In this document: positions 10,093 to 18,773 of the stretch, one piece after another
Numbering within the stretch: position 1 is the stretch's first letter
How the letters are laid out: each line of letters opens with the position of its first letter
From: Stenotrophomonas maltophilia
GTDB taxonomy: Bacteria; Pseudomonadota; Gammaproteobacteria; Xanthomonadales; Xanthomonadaceae
Reading direction: 5' to 3'
Length of the DNA: 64,000 nucleotides
Assembly (NCBI RefSeq): GCF_002138415.1
Contig: NZ_CP015612.1
Location: forward strand, 4,008,001 to 4,072,000
Program-made: the position numbers and the translations under genes
Notes under the pieces: model-generated
Database searches by the model: none
Told to the model about the DNA's origin: nothing
Seen by the model: the letters and a program-made list of their open reading frames with translations, nothing else

Positions 10093-11391
10093 ATGTTCGC
10101 CTACTACGCCCGATTGGCGGTACGCAGCTTCCGCCGCAACAAGATCCTGACCGCGCTGATGGTGGTCGCCATCGCGCTCGGCATCGGCGCCTCGATGACC
10201 ACGCTGACCGTATTCCACGTGCTGTCCGGTGACCCGATTCCCGGCAAGAGCGACCGCCTGTTCTATGTGCAGCTCGACGCCGCGACCGGTGCCTATGTCG
10301 CCGGCGAAGAGCCGGAAACCCAGTTGACCCGCTTCGACGGTGAAGCGCTGCTGCGCGAAGCCAAGGGCGAGCGCCAGGCGCTGATGAGCGGCGGCGGCGG
10401 CACCATCGAGCCGGACAACAGCACCCTCAAGCCCTTCAGCATCGACACCCGCTGGACCTCGGCCGACTTCTTCCCGATGTTCGAGGTGCCCATGCAGTAC
10501 GGGCGTCCGTGGACGCGGGAGGACGATGAAGGCCGCGCACGCGTGGTGGTCATCTCCAAGGCCCTCAACGACAAGCTGTACCAGGGCGCCAACAGCGTCG
10601 GCCGCGACCTGCGCATGGAAGGCCAGAGCTACCGCATCGTCGGCGTGATGAAGGAATGGAGCCCCGAACCTCACTTCTATGACCTCACCACCGGCAGCTA
10701 CGGCAAGAACGAAGACCTGCTGCTGCCGATCTCCACCTCGTTCGACCTGAAGCTCGGCAACAACGGCAACATGAACTGCTTCGGCGAAAATCCCGACGGC
10801 AACAGCTACTCGCTCAATGCACCGTGCGCGTGGCTGCAGTACTGGGTGGAATTGGACCCGGCCAAGGCCGCCGACTACCGCCGCTACCTGGAAAACTATT
10901 CGACCCAGCAGCGTGAGGCCGGCCGCTTCAAGCATCCGCCGAACGTGCGCCTGCGCACCGTGATGGAATGGCTGGACTTCAACGGCGCAGTACCCAGCGA
11001 TGTGCGCCTGCAGCTGTGGCTGGCGCTGGGCTTCCTCGGTGTCTGCCTGGTCAATACGGTGGGCCTGCTGCTGGCCAAGTTCCTGCGCCGCAGCGGTGAA
11101 ATCGGCGTGCGCCGTGCCCTCGGTGCCAGCCGCGGCCAGATCTTCCTGCAGTGTCTGGTGGAAGCCGGCGCGGTCGGCGTGGTCGGTGGCGTGCTGGGCA
11201 TCGGCTTGGCCCTGCTCGGCCTGTTCGCGGTGCGCCAGCAACCGGTGGAGTACGCCAAGCTCGCCCACCTGGACGGCAACATGCTGCTGCTCGCACTGGG
11301 CCTGACCCTGTTCGCCAGCCTCGCCGCCGGTTTCCTGCCCGCCTGGCGTGCGATGCAGGTCACTCCGGCCATCCAGCTCAAGTCGCAGTAA
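10093..11391 (+). CDS. ABC transporter permease, MacB/FtsX type (first)
   Basis: A 432-residue inner-membrane protein with the MacB topology: one N-terminal membrane helix (about 20-42), a large periplasmic domain (about 45-310), and three C-terminal helices forming the FtsX domain (about 315-425). The GEIGVRRALGASRGQIF motif precedes the last helices and is diagnostic. The ATPase is separate, unlike true MacB. It pairs with the next permease to make a heterodimer. The context with a periplasmic adaptor suggests export of a periplasmic substrate such as a peptide, lipid or toxin; the substrate is unknown. Confidence 0.88.
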   Translation: MFAYYARLAVRSFRRNKILTALMVVAIALGIGASMTTLTVFHVLSGDPIPGKSDRLFYVQLDAATGAYVAGEEPETQLTRFDGEALLREAKGERQALMSGGGGTIEPDNSTLKPFSIDTRWTSADFFPMFEVPMQYGRPWTREDDEGRARVVVISKALNDKLYQGANSVGRDLRMEGQSYRIVGVMKEWSPEPHFYDLTTGSYGKNEDLLLPISTSFDLKLGNNGNMNCFGENPDGNSYSLNAPCAWLQYWVELDPAKAADYRRYLENYSTQQREAGRFKHPPNVRLRTVMEWLDFNGAVPSDVRLQLWLALGFLGVCLVNTVGLLLAKFLRRSGEIGVRRALGASRGQIFLQCLVEAGAVGVVGGVLGIGLALLGLFAVRQQPVEYAKLAHLDGNMLLLALGLTLFASLAAGFLPAWRAMQVTPAIQLKSQ

Positions 11392-11411
11392 GCATCCGAA
11401 CGAGGACTCCC

Positions 11412-12629
11412 ATGGACATCCGCCCCATCCTCAGCACGCTGCGCCGGCACAAGACTGCCGCTGCCCTGATCGTGCTGGAAGTCGCACTGACCTGCGCCAT
11501 CGTCTGCAACGCGCTGTTCCTGGTCAGCCAGCGCGTGGAGAAGATCAGCATGCCCAGCGGCATCGCCGAGAACGAACTGGTGATGTTGCGCGTCAGTGGC
11601 ATCGGCAAGCAGACCGACGCCCTGGCCCGTACCCGCGAAGACCTGGCATCGCTGCGCGCCATCCCCGGCGTCAGCAACGTCACCATCATCAACCAGGTCC
11701 CCTTCCGCAACGGCTCCTCCAGCAGCAGCATCTCGCGCGTGATCGACCAGGAACGGCCAACCACCAACGCCTCGATGTACACCCTGTCCGAGAATGGGCT
11801 GGCGACGATGGGCATCAACCTGATCGCAGGCCGCGATTTCCTGCCCGACGAGTACCAGAACTTCGAAGACGTCAGCAAGGGTGGCGCCAAGGAGAAGGCC
11901 ATCCCGGTCATCTTCACCCAGTCCACTGCCGCCAAGATGGAGCCCAACGGCAGCGCACTGGGCAAGACCTACTACATGGGCAAGCAGTCGCTGCATGTGG
12001 TCGGCATCGTCGACACCCTCAGCACGCCCAATGGCTGGAGTGACAACTGGACCAACTCGATGCTGCTGCCGATCCGCACCACCTTCGACAAGGGTGGCAC
12101 GTATGTGCTGCGGACCTCGCCGGAGCGCCGTCAGGACGTGCTCGACGCCGGTGCCGCTGCGCTGGAGCGCAACGACCCCAACCGCCTGATGCGCGACAAG
12201 CTCACCTATGAAGACCAGCGCAAGGACTTCTTCAAGAACGACCGCGCGATGGTCGGCCTGCTGATCACCGTCAGCATCTCGCTGCTGGTGGTCACCGCGC
12301 TGGGCATCATCGGCCTGGCCAGCTTCTGGGTGCAGCAGCGCAGCAAGCAGATCGGCATCCGCCGTGCGCTGGGCGCCACCCGCGGGCAGATCCTGCGCTA
12401 CTTCCAGACCGAGAACTTCCTGTTGGCCACGCTGGGCATCGTGCTGGGCATGCTGGCGGCCTACGCGATCAACCTGGCACTGATGAACCTGTACGAGCTG
12501 CCGCGCATGCCCCTGCACTACCTGCCACTGGGTGCGCTGCTGCTGTGGATGCTTGGCCAGATCGCCGTGTTCGGACCCGCGCGGCGTGCGGCGGCGGTAC
12601 CGCCTGCGGTTGCCACGCGGGGCGCGTGA
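11412..12629 (+). CDS. ABC transporter permease, MacB/FtsX type (second)
   Basis: A 405-residue permease with the same plan as its neighbour: an N-terminal helix (AAALIVLEVALTCAIVCNAL region, about 16-38), a periplasmic domain, then the KQIGIRRALGATRGQILRYF motif and three final helices. It is only distantly similar to the preceding permease, so the transporter is probably a heterodimer. The start at 11412 follows GAGGA at good spacing; a longer open frame upstream overlaps the previous gene and is not used. The stop is one base before the next gene's ATG, which indicates translational coupling. Confidence 0.87.
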   Translation: MDIRPILSTLRRHKTAAALIVLEVALTCAIVCNALFLVSQRVEKISMPSGIAENELVMLRVSGIGKQTDALARTREDLASLRAIPGVSNVTIINQVPFRNGSSSSSISRVIDQERPTTNASMYTLSENGLATMGINLIAGRDFLPDEYQNFEDVSKGGAKEKAIPVIFTQSTAAKMEPNGSALGKTYYMGKQSLHVVGIVDTLSTPNGWSDNWTNSMLLPIRTTFDKGGTYVLRTSPERRQDVLDAGAAALERNDPNRLMRDKLTYEDQRKDFFKNDRAMVGLLITVSISLLVVTALGIIGLASFWVQQRSKQIGIRRALGATRGQILRYFQTENFLLATLGIVLGMLAAYAINLALMNLYELPRMPLHYLPLGALLLWMLGQIAVFGPARRAAAVPPAVATRGA

Positions 12630-12630
12630 G

Positions 12631-13026
12631 ATGCGCGCCTGCGCGATGTGCCTGAGCCTGCTGTTGCTGCCACTGCCGGCGCTGGCCGGCGGTGGCAGCG
12701 CGCAGACACTGGAATGGCGCCAGGATGGGGCGCGGTTGTCGCTGCGTTCGACGGAGGGCCTGGTGCGCGTGGAGGCCGCCAGCCCGGAAGTGCGCTTCGG
12801 CGTGCGCAGTGGCGATCGCATCCTCCGCGTGGACGACACGGCGGTGCGCCGGGTCGAACATCTGGCCGAGGCCCTGCACCATTCCTATGCGGCCACCGCC
12901 TATCTGTTGCTGCGCCGCGACAAGCGCGAACTGACGGTGGCGGTCGACGCCGCAGCCTGGCGCCAGGCGCTGAAGGTGCCGCCGCCACCTGCGCCGCCAC
13001 CGCCGCCGGCGCCTCCCCGGCGCTGA
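12631..13026 (+). CDS. Small periplasmic PDZ-like protein with a proline-rich tail
   Basis: 131 residues. A signal peptide (MRACAMCLSLLLLPLPALA, cleaved after ALA) is followed by a compact PDZ-like segment (about 45-105) with the hallmark VRSGDRILRVDDTAVRRVEHL, where a protease-type PDZ has its GDxIxxVNG strand. The C-terminus is a run of Pro with a few Ala (about 114-129), ending RR. No catalytic domain is present, so it may act as a substrate- or peptide-sensing partner for the ABC system it is coupled to, or for the kinase downstream. That role is inferred from position only. Confidence 0.7.
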   Translation: MRACAMCLSLLLLPLPALAGGGSAQTLEWRQDGARLSLRSTEGLVRVEAASPEVRFGVRSGDRILRVDDTAVRRVEHLAEALHHSYAATAYLLLRRDKRELTVAVDAAAWRQALKVPPPPAPPPPPAPPRR

Positions 13027-13151
13027 GCGAGGTCCGCTCCTGCACAGCCACCGGTTTGGCTATGCTTGATGGGTGGCGCCGGGCTCTCCCGGCGTATGGA
13101 CACGAACACGGCTCCATCGGCGCCGCCCATCCCTTTCTGCAGAACCGCTTG

Positions 13152-14498
13152 ATGCCTTCGATCCTGATCATCGACGACAACGCCAGTGTCGGCACCGCAC
13201 TGGACGTGCTGTTCTCCCTGCACGACATCGACACCCTGCAGGCGCAGAGCCCGGCCGAGGGGCTGGCATTGCTCGAGTCGCAGCCGGTCGACCTGGTGAT
13301 CCAGGACATGAATTTCAGCGAGGACACCACCTCCGGCGAGGAAGGCGAAGACCTGTTCGCGCAGATCCGCGCGCGCCATCCGGACCTGCCGGTGATCCTG
13401 CTGACCGCCTGGACCCACCTCAGCAGCGCGGTGGACCTGGTCAAGGCCGGTGCCGCCGACTACCTGGCCAAGCCGTGGGACGACCGCAAGCTGATGACCA
13501 CGGTCAACAACCTGCTGGAGTTGTCCGAGGCGCGCCGCGAACTGGACCGGCGCCGCAGCCGTGAACTGCGCCAGCGCAACGCGCTGGAAGAGAAGTACGA
13601 CCTGTGCGGCGCCGTGTTCGCCGATCCAGCCAGCGAGCGCGTCATCGCCCTGGCCTGCCAGGTCGCGCGCTCCGAGCTGCCGGTACTGATCACCGGCCCC
13701 AATGGTGCCGGCAAGGAAAAAATCGCGCAGATCATCCAGGCCAACTCGCTGGTGGCCAAGGGCCCGTTCATCACGGTCAACTGCGGTGCACTGCCGTCGG
13801 AGCTGATCGAAGCCGAACTGTTCGGTGCCGATGCCGGCGCCTACACCGGTGCCAACAAGGCTCGCGAAGGCAAGTTCGAAGCCTCCGATGGCGGCACCCT
13901 GTTCCTGGATGAGATCGGCAACCTGTCGCTGGGCGGCCAGATGAAACTGCTGCGTGTACTGGAAACCGGGCGCTTCGAACGCCTGGGTTCCAACCGCGAA
14001 CGCCAGGTCAAGGTGCGCGTGGTCAGCGCCACCAACGCTGACCTGCCGGCCATGATCCGCGACGGTACCTTCCGCGAAGACCTCTATTACCGGCTGAACA
14101 CCGTGGAGCTGGTGCTGCCGCCGCTGGCCGAACGCCCCGCCGACATCGTGCCACTGGCCGAGCGTTTCCTGACTGCCGGCAAGCCGTTGGCCACTGCGGC
14201 CGCCGCTGCCCTGCAGCGGCATCCGTGGCCGGGCAACGTGCGTGAACTGCGCAACGTGATCCAGCGCGCCGAGCTGCTGGCCACCGGCAACCGCATCGAA
14301 GTGGCCGATCTCAACCTGCCGCGTGCTGCCCCCGCACCACGCCCGGCGGCCAGTGCCGGCAATGATCCCGACCGTGCGCGCATCGAGGATGTGCTGGCGC
14401 GCAACCACGGCGTCATCGCCCAGGCCGCCGCCGAACTCGGTCTGAGCCGCCAGGCGCTTTACCGGCGCATGGACCGCCACGGCATCCCACGCGAATGA
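13152..14498 (+). CDS. Sigma-54-dependent response regulator (NtrX/NtrC class)
   Basis: 448 residues: a receiver domain (1-125) with phospho-acceptor Asp52 (VIQDMNF), an AAA+ sigma-54 interaction domain (about 145-370) and a C-terminal Fis-type HTH (AAAELGLSRQALYRRMDRHG, about 420-440). The sigma-54 contact loop reads GAYTGA instead of GAFTGA, and the Walker A is GPNGAGKE instead of GExGTGKE; both are tolerated variants but worth noting. Walker B is GGTLFLDEIGNL and the arginine finger region is FREDLYYRLNTVEL. The stop overlaps the start of the kinase gene by four bases. It likely activates the sigma-54 promoter in front of the ABC operon. Confidence 0.92.
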   Translation: MPSILIIDDNASVGTALDVLFSLHDIDTLQAQSPAEGLALLESQPVDLVIQDMNFSEDTTSGEEGEDLFAQIRARHPDLPVILLTAWTHLSSAVDLVKAGAADYLAKPWDDRKLMTTVNNLLELSEARRELDRRRSRELRQRNALEEKYDLCGAVFADPASERVIALACQVARSELPVLITGPNGAGKEKIAQIIQANSLVAKGPFITVNCGALPSELIEAELFGADAGAYTGANKAREGKFEASDGGTLFLDEIGNLSLGGQMKLLRVLETGRFERLGSNRERQVKVRVVSATNADLPAMIRDGTFREDLYYRLNTVELVLPPLAERPADIVPLAERFLTAGKPLATAAAAALQRHPWPGNVRELRNVIQRAELLATGNRIEVADLNLPRAAPAPRPAASAGNDPDRARIEDVLARNHGVIAQAAAELGLSRQALYRRMDRHGIPRE

Positions 14499-15847
14499 AG
14501 CGTCGTTCGTTCACCTTCCGCCTGTTCCTGCGCCTGCTGCCGGTGCTGGCGCTGGCTGCGGCATTGCCGTGGCTGCTGGCTTACTGGATGAACCACGGCT
14601 GGGTGGTGACCCTGGTGTCGGCCCTGGTTCTGCTGTCGCTGATGTGGTGGACCCTGCGCCGGGCTACCGCACCGGTGCGTTCACTGATGCGTGCGCTGTC
14701 GGGGACCACCAGCAGCTACCGCGACGGTGAATACAACTTCGGCGTGCACTGGCCCGGCAACGACGAACTGGGCGACCTGGTGCAGGCGCACCGCGAGCTG
14801 GGTGACGTGCTGCGTGCGCAGCGCCAGGGCCTGGTGCAGCGCGAGCTGCTGCTGGACACCATGGTGCAGAACACGCCGGTGGCGATGCTGTTGATCGCAT
14901 CCGGCGGCGACGGTATCTCCCGCGTGGTGTTCTCCAACCTGGCCGCGCGCAAGCTGCTGCATGGCGGCTGGAAGCTGGAAGGCCAGCGTCTGGAAGAGGT
15001 GCTGGAGCAGGTGCCGGTGGAGCTGCGCGATGCCATCGCCCGTGGCGGTGACAGCCTGTTCGCGGTGCATGCGGAAAACGAAGACGGCGATGAGGATGAC
15101 GAGCAGGTCTACCACCTGTCGCGCCGTGCTTTCCAGCTCAATGGCCGACCGCACGACCTGCTGCTGGTGCGCCTGCTGACCGCCGAACTGCGCCGCCAGG
15201 AAGTGCAGACGTGGAAGAAGGTGATCCGGGTGATCAGCCACGAGCTCAACAATTCACTGGCACCGATCGCGTCGCTGGCGCATTCCGGTGGCGTGCTGGT
15301 GCAGCGCGAGCGCTTCGACCGGCTGCCGGAAATCTTCACCACCATCGAAGACCGCGCGCGCCATCTGGAAGGCTTCATCCGGGGCTACGCGCGCTTTGCC
15401 AAGCTGCCGCAGCCGCAGTTGCAGACCGTGCACTGGGCGCCGTTCCTGTCCAGCCTGCGCCAGCAGATCCCGTTCACCATGGATCGCGAACCGGACGAGG
15501 AACTGAGCAGCCGCATCGACATCGCGCAGTTCGGGCAGGCACTGTTGAACCTGTTGAAGAACGCCCATGAAGCCTGCGCCGAAGCCGATCCGCCCAACGA
15601 TGACGTACAGGTACAGCTGACGCGGTTGCCGCAGTGGCTGCGCCTGGATGTGCTTGATCGCGGCAAGGGCATGAACGAGCAGGTGCTGCAGAACGCACTG
15701 ATGCCGTTCTATTCGACCAAGCGCAATGGCACTGGATTGGGTTTGGCGCTCACCCGCGAGATCGTGGAAGCACACGGTGGGCGGGTGTCGTTGCAGAACC
15801 GCGGTGATGGTGGGTTGTGCGTGTCGATTCTGTTGCCGGTGGGTTGA
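14495..15847 (+). CDS. Sensor histidine kinase (NtrY-like)
   Basis: 450 residues. Two membrane helices lie near the N-terminus (about 8-30 and 33-52) with almost no periplasmic loop between them. A HAMP-like linker, a PAS-like domain (about 120-220), the H-box VISHELNNSLAPI (His near 249) and a HATPase domain follow, with N-box LLNLLKNAHEA, G1 LDRGKGM and G2 GTGLGLAL. The HELNNSLAPI form is typical of NtrY-type kinases. With so small a periplasmic part it probably senses a membrane or cytosolic signal, or the transporter itself. It is the last gene of the operon. Confidence 0.92.
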   Translation: MKRRSFTFRLFLRLLPVLALAAALPWLLAYWMNHGWVVTLVSALVLLSLMWWTLRRATAPVRSLMRALSGTTSSYRDGEYNFGVHWPGNDELGDLVQAHRELGDVLRAQRQGLVQRELLLDTMVQNTPVAMLLIASGGDGISRVVFSNLAARKLLHGGWKLEGQRLEEVLEQVPVELRDAIARGGDSLFAVHAENEDGDEDDEQVYHLSRRAFQLNGRPHDLLLVRLLTAELRRQEVQTWKKVIRVISHELNNSLAPIASLAHSGGVLVQRERFDRLPEIFTTIEDRARHLEGFIRGYARFAKLPQPQLQTVHWAPFLSSLRQQIPFTMDREPDEELSSRIDIAQFGQALLNLLKNAHEACAEADPPNDDVQVQLTRLPQWLRLDVLDRGKGMNEQVLQNALMPFYSTKRNGTGLGLALTREIVEAHGGRVSLQNRGDGGLCVSILLPVG

Positions 15848-15867
15848 GCGGGCCAACGGGGTTACCG

Positions 15868-15898
15868 GTAGTGTGCATATGCCGACCAAGGTCGGCAC
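15868..15898. repeat. SMAG-like GTAG palindrome
   Basis: GTAG at 15868 is followed by the palindrome TGCCGACCAAGGTCGGCA, a variant of the GCCAACCAAGGTTGGC repeat seen at the start of the window. It lies just behind the kinase gene. Confidence 0.6.
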
Positions 15899-16029
15899 CT
15901 GCCAAAGCTGCGGCATCGGCATCCTGCGCTCCAGGGGAACGGGAGCCTCAAGAGCAAACGCAACGAGATCAACGCGTAGTTTGAATCGACTGGGTGCGGC
16001 TGTGGCTCTGGATGTTGGTTCCGCCTTGA

Positions 16030-16205
16030 GCGAGCCGAGCATCGCAGGGGAATCTGGGGCGCAGAGGCGCCGATGTCTGAGCGCAGCGAGTTCGGCGCCG
16101 TCCCCTGATTCACCGAGAAGCGCAGGGCACCGATGCGCAGCATCGGCTCGCGACCGGCGGAGCGTTTCTTTTGGTTACTTTTCTTTGCGCACAAAGAAAA
16201 GTAAC
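16030..16205. repeat. Multi-hairpin repeat element with a 14-bp terminal palindrome
   Basis: The spacer between the kinase gene and the acetyltransferase gene folds into several hairpins. An outer stem pairs 16030-16038 with 16143-16151 (GCGAGCCGA/TCGGCTCGC). An inner hairpin uses GAATC-GGGG-GGCGCCGA (16050-16073) against TCGGCGCC-CCCC-GATTC (16092-16111), with an 18-nt loop TGTCTGAGCGCAGCGAGT. A hairpin CCGATGC-GCA-GCATCGG spans 16130-16146. At the right end GTTACTTTTCTTTG (16174-16187) and CAAAGAAAAGTAAC (16192-16205) form a perfect 14-bp stem on a 4-base loop. This type of sequence recurs in Xanthomonadaceae spacers as far as I recall. I see no gene in it. Confidence 0.65.
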
Positions 16206-16227
16206 GCCCATGACCGGTGGCCGACCT

Positions 16228-16776
16228 TCAGCCATCCAGCGAAGAGATGGATCGCCGCATCGCCACCCGCAGGTGCATCGGAAACCCGAGCGCGGCCTCT
16301 TCGGCCATCACCGCCCGCAGGCCATCGCTCCACTCTGCCTCCGGCACTTCAACGAACCCTTCGCTGGCATAGAAGTCGGCATTCCACGGCACGTCAGACA
16401 ACGTAGTCAGCACCGCTGCCGCGTAGCCGTCGGCCCTGGCCTGTGCCAACGCATGGCGCAGCAGCGCTCGGCCATGACCGCGGCGTGCATGCGCGGGGTC
16501 CACGTCCATCTGCAGGACATGGAAGTCGCCGCTCAGCTCGCCTGCCAGCAGGTAGCCGGCAATGCCGCCGCCGATGCCATCCACCACCCACAACTGGCCA
16601 CGCTGAAGGCCGTCCTGCAGCGTCGGCAGGTCCAGGCCATGGCCGGCGAACACCGGGTAGGCTTCGTGGCCCTTCAGCAGTTCACCGGCACGCCGTTCGA
16701 TCGCCGGCAGCACGCCGAGCTCGTCGGCGCGCGGGAGACGGGGCTCAGGACTTCTTGACCGGGCGCTTCCAGCCAT
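16228..16776 (-). CDS. GNAT-family N-acetyltransferase
   Basis: About 182 residues with the GNAT fold. The acetyl-CoA loop is the [19 protein letters not shown] segment (motif A, R/QxxGxG/A in the form RRGHGR), preceded by the beta-4 strand [10 protein letters not shown] and followed by [18 protein letters not shown], the motif B region with a typical NxxFY pattern. The substrate is unknown. The start at 16776 overlaps the 3' end of glmU by 32 bp, so the two are probably co-transcribed; a later start is possible because the first residues (MAGSARSRS) look unconserved. Confidence 0.82.
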   Translation of the reverse strand: MAGSARSRSPEPRLPRADELGVLPAIERRAGELLKGHEAYPVFAGHGLDLPTLQDGLQRGQLWVVDGIGGGIAGYLLAGELSGDFHVLQMDVDPAHARRGHGRALLRHALAQARADGYAAAVLTTLSDVPWNADFYASEGFVEVPEAEWSDGLRAVMAEEAALGFPMHLRVAMRRSISSLDG

Positions 16777-18112
16777 CGATGGTTTCCTGTCGTGCACGTG
16801 CAAGTGTCAACTTGCCGTCCGGTGCGGTGCGGGTGATGACCGAGCCGGCGGCGATGGTAGCGCCCTCGCCGATCGTCAGCGGCGCCACCAGCGAGCTGTT
16901 GGAGCCGATGAACGCGTTGTCGCCGATGGTGGTGGTCGACTTGTTCACGCCGTCGTAGTTGCAGGTGATGGTGCCGGCACCGATGTTCACCTTGCTGCCG
17001 ATCACCGCGTCACCCAGATAGGTGAGGTGATTGGCCTTGCTGCCGACACCGAGGGTGACCTTCTTGGTCTCGACGAAGTTACCGACATGCACGCCATCGG
17101 CGAGCACGGTACCCGGGCGCAGGCGCGCGAACGGGCCGACCAGTGCCGCGCCTTCGGTGACCACGCCTTCCAGATCACAATGTGCGCGCACTTCGGTGCC
17201 CGGGCCAAGAGTGACGTCCTTCAGCCGGTTGAACGGACCAATGGTGACGCCGTCGCCGAGCACGATGTTGCCTTCCAGCACCACGTCGACATCGATCAGC
17301 ACGTCACTGCCCACGGTGACGGTGCCACGGATGTCGAGTCGTGCCGGGTCGCGCACGCGTGCGCCCTGTGCGCACAGCGCCCGCACCGCGCGGCGCTGCC
17401 AGGCGCGTTCCAGCTGCGACAGCTGCCAGGGATCGTTCGCCCCCTCGGCTTCCTGCGCGTCGGCCACCAGCGCCATTTCGGCCGGGGTGTACTCATGCGC
17501 GGCAAACGCGAACACGTCGGTCAGGTAGTACTCGCCCTGTGCATTGCGGTTGGAGAGCTGCGACAGCCAGCGGCGCAGCGCGGTCGACTCCGCAGCGATG
17601 ATGCCGGTGTTGATCGTACGCACGCGCAGCTGGTCGTCGGTGGCGTCCTTCTGTTCGACAATCGAACCGACCCTGCCTTCCGCATCGCGCAGCACGCGGC
17701 CATAGCCGGTCGGGTCCTCGACGTCGGCCACCAGCACCGCCAGCCGTCCCGGCTGTGCCAGCAGGTCGCGCAGGGTCTGCGCGCGGATCAGCGGCACATC
17801 GCCGTACAGCACCAGCACCTGTGCCGCATCAGGCACCTGCGGCATCGCCTGCGCGACGGCGTGCCCGGTACCGAGCTGCTGTGCCTGCTCGGCCCATTGC
17901 AGATCGGGCTGGTCGGCGAAGTGCTGACGCACCGCCTCGCCACCATGGCCATAGACCACGTGGATAGCGGCCGGCTGCAGCTCGCGGGCGGCATCGATCA
18001 CGTGCGCCAGCATCGGTTGGCCGGCGATCGGCTGCAGCACCTTCGGCAGCACCGACTTCATGCGCTTGCCGGCGCCGGCGGCGAGGATGATGACGTGCAG
18101 GGCTTGGGTCAT
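16745..18112 (-). CDS. glmU: Bifunctional GlcN-1-P acetyltransferase / GlcNAc-1-P uridyltransferase
   Basis: Catalyses the last two steps to UDP-GlcNAc in the cytosol. The N-terminal pyrophosphorylase domain (about 1-228) starts with the nucleotide-binding [11 protein letters not shown] loop, followed by QLGTGHAV and LYGDVPL. The C-terminal left-handed beta-helix (about 250-455) shows hexapeptide repeats, with the conserved [12 protein letters not shown] catalytic segment. The length of 455 matches E. coli GlmU. The basic tail WKRPVKKS is also typical. It is followed directly by an overlapping GNAT gene and is divergent from the gtrA-like gene. Confidence 0.97.
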   Translation of the reverse strand: MTQALHVIILAAGAGKRMKSVLPKVLQPIAGQPMLAHVIDAARELQPAAIHVVYGHGGEAVRQHFADQPDLQWAEQAQQLGTGHAVAQAMPQVPDAAQVLVLYGDVPLIRAQTLRDLLAQPGRLAVLVADVEDPTGYGRVLRDAEGRVGSIVEQKDATDDQLRVRTINTGIIAAESTALRRWLSQLSNRNAQGEYYLTDVFAFAAHEYTPAEMALVADAQEAEGANDPWQLSQLERAWQRRAVRALCAQGARVRDPARLDIRGTVTVGSDVLIDVDVVLEGNIVLGDGVTIGPFNRLKDVTLGPGTEVRAHCDLEGVVTEGAALVGPFARLRPGTVLADGVHVGNFVETKKVTLGVGSKANHLTYLGDAVIGSKVNIGAGTITCNYDGVNKSTTTIGDNAFIGSNSSLVAPLTIGEGATIAAGSVITRTAPDGKLTLARARQETIDGWKRPVKKS

Positions 18113-18189
18113 GGGAGCAGCAGTCCGTGGTTCGTTGCCGGTGATTCTAGAGCGTGGGCCGTTAACATGGGCACCCCTCCTCCTTCACC

Positions 18190-18579
18190 ATGCCGATGAG
18201 CCTTGTCCGCCAGGGAAGCGCCTACCTCGTGATCGGTCTCGTGCAGCTGCTGGTCGATTGGCTGGTGTTCGTGGTCGCCACCGCGCTGGGCATGCCGGTA
18301 GCGCCGGCCAACATCGCCGGCCGCTTGGCCGGCATGCTGCTGGGCTTCTGGCTCAACGGCCGCTATACCTTTGCCGAGGCCGGCACCCGCAAGCTGGGAT
18401 GGAAGCGCTTTGCACGCTTCTTCGTGCTGTGGCTGCTGCTGACGGCGGCGAGCACGCTGCTGGTCAGCTTGGTCGACCACGCGCTGGGCCTGCAGTACAC
18501 GTGGCTGGCCAAGCCGCTGGTGGAAGGCGGGCTGGCGTGCGTGTCGTTCCTGTTGATGCGCTACGTGGTGTACCGCTGA
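18190..18579 (+). CDS. GtrA-family membrane protein
   Basis: 129 residues with four predicted membrane helices (about 8-28, 34-54, 72-94, 101-122) and the GtrA hallmark NxxxFRLWNRxYTF seen here as LGFWLNGRYTFAEAG between helices 2 and 3. Such proteins flip or carry undecaprenyl-linked sugars, or assist cell-surface polysaccharide synthesis. No glycosyltransferase gene is adjacent, so the substrate cannot be inferred. An in-frame ATG two codons in (MSL) may be the true start. Confidence 0.83.
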   Translation: MPMSLVRQGSAYLVIGLVQLLVDWLVFVVATALGMPVAPANIAGRLAGMLLGFWLNGRYTFAEAGTRKLGWKRFARFFVLWLLLTAASTLLVSLVDHALGLQYTWLAKPLVEGGLACVSFLLMRYVVYR

Positions 18580-18600
18580 CACGAGGCGAGGTTTGTGACC

Positions 18601-18626
18601 GGGATCGGGATCGGGATCGGGATCGG
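18601..18626 (+). repeat. Short tandem repeat (GGGATC)4
   Basis: Four exact copies of the hexamer GGGATC plus GG, 20 bp behind the gtrA-like stop codon and touching a SMAG pair. Copy number is likely to vary between strains. Confidence 0.85.
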
Positions 18627-18712
18627 TAGAGTCGACTGTTAGTCGACTGCTCTTCCATGAGGACGCGGAAATGCCGCGCTGCGCGCGGTAGTCGACTGAC
18701 AGTCGACTCTAC
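18626..18712. repeat. SMAG-type GTAG palindrome pair
   Basis: GTAGAGTCGACTGTTAGTCG... at 18626-18650 and an inverted copy ending CTAC at 18688-18712 flank about 37 nt. The arms are the GTCGACTGNNAGTCGAC form of the SMAG family. It lies between the convergent gtrA-like gene and atpC. Confidence 0.8.
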
Positions 18713-18722
18713 CCAGCCAGCC

Positions 18723-18752
18723 AAACAAAAACGCCGGCACAGGGCCGGCGTT
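18723..18752 (-). terminator. Terminator of the atp operon
   Basis: On the minus strand AACGCCGGC-CCTGT-GCCGGCGTT is followed by TTTGTTTGG. This is a strong intrinsic terminator 22 bp past the atpC stop. Confidence 0.85.
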
Positions 18753-18773
18753 CTCGTGGGTGCAGCGTGAACC

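Noticed and set aside
18601..18626. GGGATC tandem repeat as a possible CRISPR-like array
   Set aside because: Hexamer units with no spacers; a simple tandem repeat.
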